This document shows positions 10,461 through 18,067 of a DNA stretch of 64,000 nt, one piece after another. Under the pieces are notes generated by a model. It had not been told where the DNA came from. It did no database searches and saw nothing but the letters and a program-made list of their open reading frames with translations. The DNA lies in the NCBI GenBank assembly GCA_025963645.1, contig JAOQAI010000005.1:124001-188000 (forward strand), written 5' to 3'. Made by a program: the position numbers and the translations under genes. How positions within the stretch are numbered: position 1 is the first letter of the stretch; every line of letters begins with the position of its first letter. The stretch is from Flaviaestuariibacter sp. (GTDB lineage Bacteria; Bacteroidota; Bacteroidia; Chitinophagales; Chitinophagaceae).

Positions 10461-10482
10461 ATTTTTTTGTTGCATTGTTGAA

Positions 10483-10980
10483 TTATTGGGAAACAACTCC
10501 AGACCGTTTTTCGTCAATTACATAAGTGTTGGTCCAACGGTCATGCCATGGATAAGGAGGTGCGCCTAATGCGCTGAAAGCATTAAAGGGCACCATTCGA
10601 CTCAGTCCTCTTAACAAGGCTGTTTTTGTAGAAATAGTGGAGCCATCTTCATTAACTGCCCTGGTGCCGGTTATTAGTTTTCCTAAAGACTTGCCTTTAA
10701 ATAACGCCTCAATGACAAACATATACAATCCGTATAGTACGAGCCCTAACAGGCGGTCTAACAAATTAAATCCGGTGGATTCTGTATCCAGTTCCTCTAT
10801 TGTCTCCGGACTAATTATAGCCCATATCATTCCAATGATAAAGAAAATGGCATAAAAGGAAATGAGATCGATAAGGTAATTTGCAAGCCGTTTGCCGCTT
10901 CCAGCTTGTTCTATCGTGTTTTCAAAACCAGCAAAGATATCTTCTTGCTCTGCTGTGTGTGTGCTCGGGTACGGTTCCAT
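10483..10980 (-). CDS. RDD family membrane protein
   Basis: GKRLANYLIDLISFYAIFFIIGMIWA...FKGKSLGKLITGTRAVNEDGS...RGLSRMVPFNAFSAL; start taken at MEPYPST within the longer ORF (to 11025). Confidence 0.85.
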   Translation of the reverse strand: MEPYPSTHTAEQEDIFAGFENTIEQAGSGKRLANYLIDLISFYAIFFIIGMIWAIISPETIEELDTESTGFNLLDRLLGLVLYGLYMFVIEALFKGKSLGKLITGTRAVNEDGSTISTKTALLRGLSRMVPFNAFSALGAPPYPWHDRWTNTYVIDEKRSGVVSQ

Positions 10981-11030
10981 GACTCTGTTAGTTTGATTAG
11001 CACACAAAATAGGGAATTCATGCATATAAA

Positions 11031-11054
11031 AAAAGCTTCACAAGTGAAGCTTTT
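11031..11054 (-). terminator. Terminator downstream of the desaturase gene
   Basis: AAAAGCTTCAC-aa-GTGAAGCTTTT; minus-strand T run follows. Confidence 0.65.
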
Positions 11055-11059
11055 AAAAT

Positions 11060-12181
11060 TTAGGCGGCATGTTCTGCCAGAGCAGGTTCCCGCTGCGGCA
11101 TTTTATGTTCTACAGGTTTTTGTCCTAAATGCTTCATCGTACGCACATGCGAAGCGATCGCCTCGCCAAGCGTAGGAAACGAATGATAAGGCAATCCAAA
11201 CTCTTCGCATTTGGCCTTTACGATCGGGCTTAATTGCGGGTAATGAATGTGCGAGATACGAGGGAAAAGATGATGCTCCACCTGGAAGTTCAACCCGCCC
11301 ACATACCAGTTGATGAATTTATTCTTCGGGGCAAAATTCGCGGTGGTTTTAATTTGGTGCACCGCCCATTCCGTTTCAATTTGCTTGTCTTCCAACCCTA
11401 CGGCATCAAACTCAGGTCCTTCCACGGCATGTGCCAGCTGGAACACATAAGAGATGACAACGCCGATAACGATGCCCATGGTCAGGTAACCCACTAACCA
11501 GGCTTGCCAACCCACCATAATGATCGGTAGGGCAATGTAAAAAAATGCGTAAGCGGCTTTGCTTACCCAGAAGATCACATGGTCCTGCCAACTCATAGGA
11601 GAGATAGGCGTATTGTAAACCTTCTTCTTGAAATACTTTTCAAAGTCGCGAACGCCTGCCCACATGAAAATAGTAAGTGAATAGGCGACAGTAAGATAGA
11701 TATGCTGGTAACGGTGTATCGGCCACCACTCTTGTGTAGGGCTTTGGCGAAGTAGTTTGCTTTGTGCAATATCGTCATCCACACCATGAATATTGGTATA
11801 GGTATGATGCAGGATATTATGCTTCAGTTTCCAGAAGAATGTGTTGCCGCCTACCGCGTTCAGCGTATAGCCAAAAAGTGTGTTCACCCATTTTTTTGAA
11901 GAGTAAGCGCCATGACAGGCATCGTGCATGATATTAAAACCAATGCTGCCGATGGACATCCCTAAAATGGCGCATAGAATCAGGCTAATGGCTAGCGGAG
12001 GCGTGTTGGTCAGCAGGATAATATAAATGGTAAGACAGAGCGGAATAAGGATCAGGGCTTTCGAGTAAAGCTTCCAGTTGCCTGTTTTTTTGATGTTGTT
12101 CGTTTTGAAATAATCATCCACACTTTTTTTCAAAGACTGGAAAAAGAGATTATTCCGGTTGTTAAAGGTGACCTTTGCCAT
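11060..12181 (-). CDS. Membrane fatty acid desaturase (acyl-CoA/acyl-lipid type)
   Basis: Histidine boxes HDACHG, HNILHHTYTN, QVEHHLFP plus multiple TM segments. Confidence 0.9.
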   Translation of the reverse strand: MAKVTFNNRNNLFFQSLKKSVDDYFKTNNIKKTGNWKLYSKALILIPLCLTIYIILLTNTPPLAISLILCAILGMSIGSIGFNIMHDACHGAYSSKKWVNTLFGYTLNAVGGNTFFWKLKHNILHHTYTNIHGVDDDIAQSKLLRQSPTQEWWPIHRYQHIYLTVAYSLTIFMWAGVRDFEKYFKKKVYNTPISPMSWQDHVIFWVSKAAYAFFYIALPIIMVGWQAWLVGYLTMGIVIGVVISYVFQLAHAVEGPEFDAVGLEDKQIETEWAVHQIKTTANFAPKNKFINWYVGGLNFQVEHHLFPRISHIHYPQLSPIVKAKCEEFGLPYHSFPTLGEAIASHVRTMKHLGQKPVEHKMPQREPALAEHAA

Positions 12182-12376
12182 TGTTTAAAAATCTTTAGTA
12201 CTAAAATTCAATAAATGCAATTCAGATACCATAAAGCCTCTATTGGCGAACGTACTGAATGCCAATGAAACAATTATCTGCCTTAAATGGTTACTAACTG
12301 CTTAAAGTAAATATAGAATTAAATGAACGGAGCGGGCGAATGTAGCCTTTTATATAACAGTTGCTACTGTTAAAGA

Positions 12377-12535
12377 CTAACTGCCGCGGTTAGCGCTGCC
12401 GGGCATGGTTTTCTTGCCAAAGCCGGATGATTTGATGTTCTTATTCAAAAATTTGGAGCCCTGTGCGGCTCCTTTCGGAGCGGCCGATCCGCCTTTCTTA
12501 TCGCCTTTTTTCCCTTTTGGTGTGAGCAATCCCAT
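12377..12535 (-). CDS. Unlisted small basic protein, 52 aa, unknown function
   Basis: Below the ORF-track cutoff; reverse strand ATG at 12533-12535, stop 12377-12379: MGLLTPKGKKGDKKGGSAAPKGAAQGSKFLNKNIKSSGFGKKTMPGSANRGS. Codons read directly from sequence. Confidence 0.6.
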   Translation of the reverse strand: MGLLTPKGKKGDKKGGSAAPKGAAQGSKFLNKNIKSSGFGKKTMPGSANRGS

Positions 12536-12584
12536 AGTGCGTTTATTTTATAATTTCAAATATAAAGGTTTTATCCTTAACCCG

Positions 12585-13634
12585 TTAGGCTTCGTCCACG
12601 TAATAGATCTTATAGTATTTGCGACCGTCATTATCCGTTCCTCTTTCAATGAGGTCGGTGCGGCCATGAATGTAAATATGAAAGTTCTTGTCAAGCTTCA
12701 ATACGCTTTTATAAACCCTTGCCTGCTTTTTTACGGCATCCGGTGAAATATCAAAATTAGAAGAAATATCATAATCGTTGCTTTCCACATACCGCGTACC
12801 GAATTGCCTAAAGGAGTGGATCATATCGTCATCGGCAAATACTTCGGATTGAAATTCATCGATATCAAAAGCGTCTTTCTCTTTAAAATAATTGATGGAT
12901 TTATTAAGAAGTTCCACCTGGTCGGTTTTGGAAACGCCTGCTTCGCCTTCTAACTGCTCGGTGATAAATTGCTTGGTGAGGGTAAGGAAGTGCGCCGTGT
13001 GGTGAAATTCGTTCTTTTGTGGCGTTAGTCCCAGAAATCCCTCCTTCCAATACTGCGCTTCTTCGCCGCGGTTCTGGTTGTCAAAAATCAACACATCATA
13101 ACCTTCCTCTTTATTCCGGTTAATGATCAGGCAACCTTTATCAATTTTGGTAAGTTCTACACCTTCTTTCATGGCTAACGCAAATCCATCTGCATCTTTG
13201 GTGACATCTAAGAACAGGGATTTATTTTCGGTTTTAAATAGGCCGATGGCCTTGTGCATCCTGCTTTCGATAGGCAAACCTTCAAAATAAGTAACATAGA
13301 ATTCGCCACCCTTAACTTTTGGATGGGTAGTAGCTTCGTAGAGCTGCCTTGCTATATTACCGGAAAGTTTTTCAAAGTTTTCGGGATCGGCAAAAAGCTG
13401 CTGACAGAAATTGTACACCTCGTGGTATTGCAACGAAGAGGGGTGGTGAAAGGAGAACTTCTCCGCTATACTTTTGAACTTGAATAACAAGCCTTCCTGT
13501 AGCTGCTCTACGGTCTGATCATCCAACTCCAAAGCTTTATCTGAAATAGTGAGCGGGTCCAGGTTATTCTTGCTGCCTACATAATGCAGGATGATCTTTC
13601 GGAGTTTGGCGGTGTTGTAATCGGCGGTAAGCAT
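12585..13634 (-). CDS. Nucleoid-associated protein (NdpA/YejK-like)
   Basis: Length, LRKIILHYVGSKNN start and KGGEFYVTYFEGLPIESRMHKAIGLFKTENKSLFL region resemble the 37-kDa nucleoid-associated family. Confidence 0.7.
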   Translation of the reverse strand: MLTADYNTAKLRKIILHYVGSKNNLDPLTISDKALELDDQTVEQLQEGLLFKFKSIAEKFSFHHPSSLQYHEVYNFCQQLFADPENFEKLSGNIARQLYEATTHPKVKGGEFYVTYFEGLPIESRMHKAIGLFKTENKSLFLDVTKDADGFALAMKEGVELTKIDKGCLIINRNKEEGYDVLIFDNQNRGEEAQYWKEGFLGLTPQKNEFHHTAHFLTLTKQFITEQLEGEAGVSKTDQVELLNKSINYFKEKDAFDIDEFQSEVFADDDMIHSFRQFGTRYVESNDYDISSNFDISPDAVKKQARVYKSVLKLDKNFHIYIHGRTDLIERGTDNDGRKYYKIYYVDEA

Positions 13635-13710
13635 GCTTTTGCCATTTTATTGGTGGCGCAAGTTACGGGAAGCGAGCCTCCTAATTTTTACATCTTACCC
13701 TCTGTCGCGA

Positions 13711-13830
13711 TCAACGGCTTACGCCATGTTCGCCCATATCGCTGCCTTCCGCTTTCTTTTTTGCGGCTTTACTTATAAACATGATGATAAATAGGATGGC
13801 CGCCACTGCCGCTATGAACATGATAACCAT
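13711..13830 (-). CDS. Unlisted single-TM micro-protein, 39 aa
   Basis: Reverse strand: MVIMFIAAVAAILFIIMFISKAAKKKAEGSDMGEHGVSR; hydrophobic N-terminal helix then basic tail. Short, so coding status uncertain. Confidence 0.45.
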   Translation of the reverse strand: MVIMFIAAVAAILFIIMFISKAAKKKAEGSDMGEHGVSR

Positions 13831-14049
13831 ATAATTAAGTTTAAGAATAAGGGCGCAAAACCATGCCATAGCAAACTCTACTTGCCCGTTTTTTAAATAA
13901 AAAAGCCTGAGCTTTTCCTAATTTTTTGCGATGTTATGCGATTTTTAAATATTGCTCAATAACCTTCAACTCTACCATTGGCGCAGATCTTAGGCGCTTT
14001 GGCCTAATGATTGCAAGTAAGGTTTATCATTTAACCAAAATCAAATAAA

Positions 14050-14295
14050 ATGAAACAAACAAGGAAGGTACTAGGCGTTTTAGCGGTAAGCTCATGCTTA
14101 TTTTTCACGGCTCCGGCTACTGCGCAAACAACCGATGGTACATCGACCACTACAACAAGCGTAACGGATGATGCAGATGACGATGGTGATGACAATGGTA
14201 AAATCGGGCTGGCTGGCCTTTTAGGGCTTTTGGGTCTTTTAGGACTTCGTAAAAAAGACGACCACCGCCACACGACTACAGTGCGCAGAGACTAA
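14050..14295 (+). CDS. Small exported protein with C-terminal GLAGLLGLLGLLGLRKKD tag (WGxxGxxG-CTERM-like)
   Basis: 81 aa: signal peptide (...FFTAPATAQ), Thr-rich and Asp-rich linker, Gly/Leu hydrophobic stretch, basic RKK; followed by terminator. Confidence 0.75.
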   Translation: MKQTRKVLGVLAVSSCLFFTAPATAQTTDGTSTTTTSVTDDADDDGDDNGKIGLAGLLGLLGLLGLRKKDDHRHTTTVRRD

Positions 14296-14302
14296 ATGAT
14301 AT

Positions 14303-14330
14303 AAAGCCCCACACTGTTGGGGCTTTTTTC
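14303..14330 (+). terminator. Terminator after the GLLGLL-tagged mini-protein
   Basis: AAAGCCCC-acactgtt-GGGGCTTT followed by T run. Confidence 0.75.
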
Positions 14331-14395
14331 TTACCTGTTTTACTCCTTCTTTTACATCCGTCGGTTTCCCGCCTACATCCTACTTTTGCCGGATT

Positions 14396-15859
14396 ATGGC
14401 AACAGACAGCAACAGGTTCCAGGCGATCATTGGCCACTGCAAAGAATACGGCTTTATTTTTCCTTCCAGCGAGATCTACGATGGCTTGGGTGCCGTGTAT
14501 GATTACGGCCAATGGGGCGCTGAACTCAAGAAGAACATCAAAGATCATTGGTGGCATAGCATGACCCGCCTGCATGAGAATATCGTTGGTATCGATGCCG
14601 CTATTTTTATGCATCCGACCACCTGGAAGGCGAGCGGTCACGTCGATAATTTCTCCGACCCGATGATCGATAACAAGGATAGCAACAAGCGCTACCGGGT
14701 TGATCATCTGATTGAAGCAAAAGCCGATGAGTTGGAAGCATCTGGTCAAAAGGAGCAGGCGGACATTCTCCGTCAGCAAATGGATGAGCTCCTGTCAACT
14801 GATAATTTTGAAGGATTAAAAACATTAATAGAAAATAATAAGATTGCTTGTGGCATCAGTGGTACCGTCAATTGGACGGATGTGCGCCAGTTCAACCTTA
14901 TGTTCTCCACTGAGTTTGGCGCTGTCTCTTCCGAAACGGAAGACAATAAAATTTACCTACGCCCCGAAACGGCCCAAGGCATATTCGTAAATTTTTTGAA
15001 TGTGCAGAAAACCGGCCGGATGAAGATCCCGTTTGGTATTGCGCAGATTGGTAAAGCGTTCCGCAACGAGATCGTTGCCCGTCAATTCATCTTCCGGATG
15101 CGGGAGTTTGAGCAAATGGAAATGCAGTTCTTTGTGCGACCCGGCACACAGGCACAGTGGTACGAGTTCTGGAAACAGGAACGCCTAAGCTGGCATTTGG
15201 CTTTAGGCATTTCGCCCGATAAATACCGCTTTCATGATCATATAAAGCTGGCACATTATGCCGATGCGGCTTGCGATATCGAGTATGATTTTCCGATTGG
15301 GTTTAAGGAAGTGGAAGGCATTCATTCCCGTACTGACTTTGACCTGAAGCAGCACCAGGAGTTCAGCAAAAAGAAGCTGCAGTATTTCGATAATGATATT
15401 GACGAAGCTACCGGAAAGCCTTATGGCAACTATATTCCGTACGTGGTAGAAACTTCAATAGGGTTGGATAGAACCGTAATGCTGTTGCTGAGCGAAGCTT
15501 ACGAGGAGCAGGACCTAAGCACGGAAGAAAAGAAAGACAGCCGCGTGGTGCTGAAATTCCCACCAAAATTTGCTCCTATTAAATTAGCTGTTTTGCCGCT
15601 TTTAAAGAAGGACGGTTTGCCGGAGATTGCCCGTGCTATTATGGATGACTGCAAGCCACACTTCAAATGCTTTTATGAAGAGAAAGACGCGATCGGTAAA
15701 CGCTACCGGAGAATGGATGCGCTGGGTACGCCTTTCTGTGTAACGATTGATCACCAGGCAAAAGAAGATAATACGGTTACGATCCGGTACCGTGATTCAA
15801 TGCAACAAGAGCGTATTTCGATAGAGCAGGTTCGGCAATTAGTTCAGGCGGCATTGTAA
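14396..15859 (+). CDS. glyQS: Glycine--tRNA ligase (single-chain, eukaryal/archaeal-like class II type)
   Basis: IIGHCKEYGFIFPSSEIYDGLGAVYDYGQWGAELKKNIKDHWW; RPETAQGIFVNF; FGIAQIGKAFRNEI; motif 3 near ETSIGLDRTVMLLL. Confidence 0.95.
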   Translation: MATDSNRFQAIIGHCKEYGFIFPSSEIYDGLGAVYDYGQWGAELKKNIKDHWWHSMTRLHENIVGIDAAIFMHPTTWKASGHVDNFSDPMIDNKDSNKRYRVDHLIEAKADELEASGQKEQADILRQQMDELLSTDNFEGLKTLIENNKIACGISGTVNWTDVRQFNLMFSTEFGAVSSETEDNKIYLRPETAQGIFVNFLNVQKTGRMKIPFGIAQIGKAFRNEIVARQFIFRMREFEQMEMQFFVRPGTQAQWYEFWKQERLSWHLALGISPDKYRFHDHIKLAHYADAACDIEYDFPIGFKEVEGIHSRTDFDLKQHQEFSKKKLQYFDNDIDEATGKPYGNYIPYVVETSIGLDRTVMLLLSEAYEEQDLSTEEKKDSRVVLKFPPKFAPIKLAVLPLLKKDGLPEIARAIMDDCKPHFKCFYEEKDAIGKRYRRMDALGTPFCVTIDHQAKEDNTVTIRYRDSMQQERISIEQVRQLVQAAL

Positions 15860-15877
15860 GTATCAGTTTTGATTTTC

Positions 15878-15909
15878 AAACCTCACAGGCTTTCAAACCT
15901 GTGAGGTTT
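15878..15909. repeat. Palindromic intergenic element / bidirectional terminator
   Basis: AAACCTCACAGG...CCTGTGAGGTTT between convergent genes; related to the element at 34026-34056. Confidence 0.7.
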
Positions 15910-15911
15910 TT

Positions 15912-16673
15912 TTATCCCTTGCCCGTGAACTTATAAACTATAGTTCCCAACAACTCTTTGATGAAATTGTCCCAGTTGCGTAAAGCTGTTGCCGAAGGAA
16001 GCAGCACATCTTCCATAAAATTATTGCCGCCGCCTTTTGAAATAAAGTCGCAGGGGTAAAGAACCACTGGCATACCTTGTTTAGTAAAGACTTTTTGAGC
16101 ACGTGGCAAGTGCATGGCTGATGAAATAAGGAGATAAGGTCCGGGCAGGTATAGGGAATCAATTATTTTTTTAGCATTCACTGCATTTTGCAAGGTGTTC
16201 TTTGATTCACCATCGGTATAAATGTCGGCAGCCGGAATACCCAGTTCCACCAGGTGCTGCTTAATAAAATCGGCTTCTTTGAAATGGTGTTTTACGATAT
16301 AACCATTCCCCGCCGCTATAATGATCTTTTGAATTGCCCCTTTCCTATAAAGAAGCACCGTTTGAATAAAGCGGTCGGATGCAGGATTAAAGTAGCCTTT
16401 ATCTTCTTTTAAATTATAAGAAACAAACCCACCTAACACAATGCCTGCCGCATATTTTGAAGTAGGCGTTAATTCCATGGGTGAAGGTTCGTAAGCAGTG
16501 ATAAGTTGGTTGATGATGAACGGGTTGCTGAAGAAAAGCAACGCGATAAGAGTGGCTATGAAGAGGCGGCGTTTGCGAACCGGCTTCTTAGTAAAAGCTG
16601 CCAACAAGAATAGGATGATCACCCATATCAGCGGACGAAATAAAAAGAGCAAGACTTTGAGCAGCACAAACAT
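15912..16673 (-). CDS. YdcF/ElyC family (DUF218) membrane protein
   Basis: AAGIVLGGF...FIQTVLLYRKGAIQKIIIAAGNG...DGESKNTLQNAVNAKKI...LLISSAMHLPRAQKVFTKQGM. Confidence 0.88.
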   Translation of the reverse strand: MFVLLKVLLFLFRPLIWVIILFLLAAFTKKPVRKRRLFIATLIALLFFSNPFIINQLITAYEPSPMELTPTSKYAAGIVLGGFVSYNLKEDKGYFNPASDRFIQTVLLYRKGAIQKIIIAAGNGYIVKHHFKEADFIKQHLVELGIPAADIYTDGESKNTLQNAVNAKKIIDSLYLPGPYLLISSAMHLPRAQKVFTKQGMPVVLYPCDFISKGGGNNFMEDVLLPSATALRNWDNFIKELLGTIVYKFTGKG

Positions 16674-16700
16674 GTTGGCGAAGAAAAGATAAATGAGCGA

Positions 16701-17441
16701 CTATCCGTAGAGTTCTAAATGAATGTCCTTTTTATCATACCCTAAATTTAGAATGCGGCCCTTGGCCTCATCTACCATTGCCCGCCAGCCACATAAATAA
16801 AATTGGGCAGGCGGAGGAATGGCATCGCCAGCCTTTTTTTGATGTACCAGGTTTTCATATACCGCATGCACATAGCCGCAACAGCCGTCCCAATCTTCGC
16901 GGGAGAGGGTAGGGATATAATGAAATCCTTCCACTTCTCCTTCCAGGCGCCGCATTTCCTCCAAATAAACCAGGTCTTCTCTTTTGCGTGTGCCAAAAAT
17001 AAGGTTGATATTCTGATGCGCAATACCGTGGCGCTGAATATGATGCACCATGCTGCGGAAAGGCGCAATGCCGGTGCCGGTGCAGATAAAATAAAGGTCT
17101 TTGGATAGTTCTTGGGGCAGCGTGAATACACCCTGCGGACCGCGCAGTGTTAGTTCCGATCCTTCGAATATTTCGTTGAATAAGTAGGTTGTTCCCAAGC
17201 CACCTTCTAAAATAACAATCAACAATTCAAAGGTATTGGTCCCATCGGGCCAGGAAGCAATGGAATAGCTTCTCCAGCGCTTGTTCGGCTTTTCATGTAT
17301 GGGCAGGTCGAGGGTCACAAATTGGCCCGGCACAAAATCAAAGGATTCTATTTCAGGAACGGTGATCCAGAAGCGGCGGGTATTATAGGTTTCCTGTTCT
17401 ATCCGGGTGACGATCCCTTTACGCCAGGGTTGCAAAGCCAT
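16701..17441 (-). CDS. FAD-dependent oxidoreductase (ferredoxin-NADP reductase-like)
   Basis: RWRSYSIAS flavin motif; ICTGTGIAPFRSMVHH nucleotide-binding motif; start taken at MALQPWRKG inside the longer ORF (to 17555). Confidence 0.85.
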   Translation of the reverse strand: MALQPWRKGIVTRIEQETYNTRRFWITVPEIESFDFVPGQFVTLDLPIHEKPNKRWRSYSIASWPDGTNTFELLIVILEGGLGTTYLFNEIFEGSELTLRGPQGVFTLPQELSKDLYFICTGTGIAPFRSMVHHIQRHGIAHQNINLIFGTRKREDLVYLEEMRRLEGEVEGFHYIPTLSREDWDGCCGYVHAVYENLVHQKKAGDAIPPPAQFYLCGWRAMVDEAKGRILNLGYDKKDIHLELYG

Positions 17442-17485
17442 AATGCAGCAGTTTGGTACAAGGTACAAAAAAACAGCGGAGAGGA

Positions 17486-17995
17486 TTACTGGTATAAAAT
17501 ACCTTCCAGTATTGTTCTGTTTTCTACCGGGTAAACAAAAGACTTTTCTTTCCAAATACCTGTTAATACGATAGGGTGTTTTTCTACAACAGTTCTGGCG
17601 GCAGTGTCAAGCGAAGCCGTGTGGTTTTCCGTCAAAAGCAATTGCCAAAGCTGGTTGCCTTCTTTCACTGTTATCGATACTTCCTGATTGGAATCCTTTG
17701 TCGTGCCAATGGTCACATTCGGCTGTGCTTTCACTGCCTGCACCGTATATGCTTTTTGATCAATCCAGGCAGTTGTAAAAACCGGAGGTTTCTCCATCGC
17801 GGTTTCTATGTAGAGCAGGTTTTCTCTTAGCCTGGTGGAACCGGCGGGCAGGTTATTGTCGTTCACTTGTTGGGTGCCCCGGTTAGACTCCCGCAGATAG
17901 GCTTTCGCACTATAAATGCCGTATTTAGGAGAACAAGCGCTAACCATAAGAAAAAGAAAAAAGGCAAAGGGTAGGATTTGTACAACTTTTTTCAT
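17486..17995 (-). CDS. Hypothetical lipoprotein
   Basis: Start at MKKVVQILPFAFFLFLMVSACSPKYG: lipobox VSAC; no recognised domain. Confidence 0.7.
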   Translation of the reverse strand: MKKVVQILPFAFFLFLMVSACSPKYGIYSAKAYLRESNRGTQQVNDNNLPAGSTRLRENLLYIETAMEKPPVFTTAWIDQKAYTVQAVKAQPNVTIGTTKDSNQEVSITVKEGNQLWQLLLTENHTASLDTAARTVVEKHPIVLTGIWKEKSFVYPVENRTILEGILYQ

Positions 17996-18067
17996 TCTGC
18001 AAACGTATTTATAATTTGTCAAAACATCTTTTAGGTATCTTTCCATGTCTAATCATAATTCTGTTTT

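Noticed and set aside
14276-14779. 167-aa minus-strand ORF
   Set aside because: Antisense to glycyl-tRNA synthetase and the upstream terminator; no recognisable domain.
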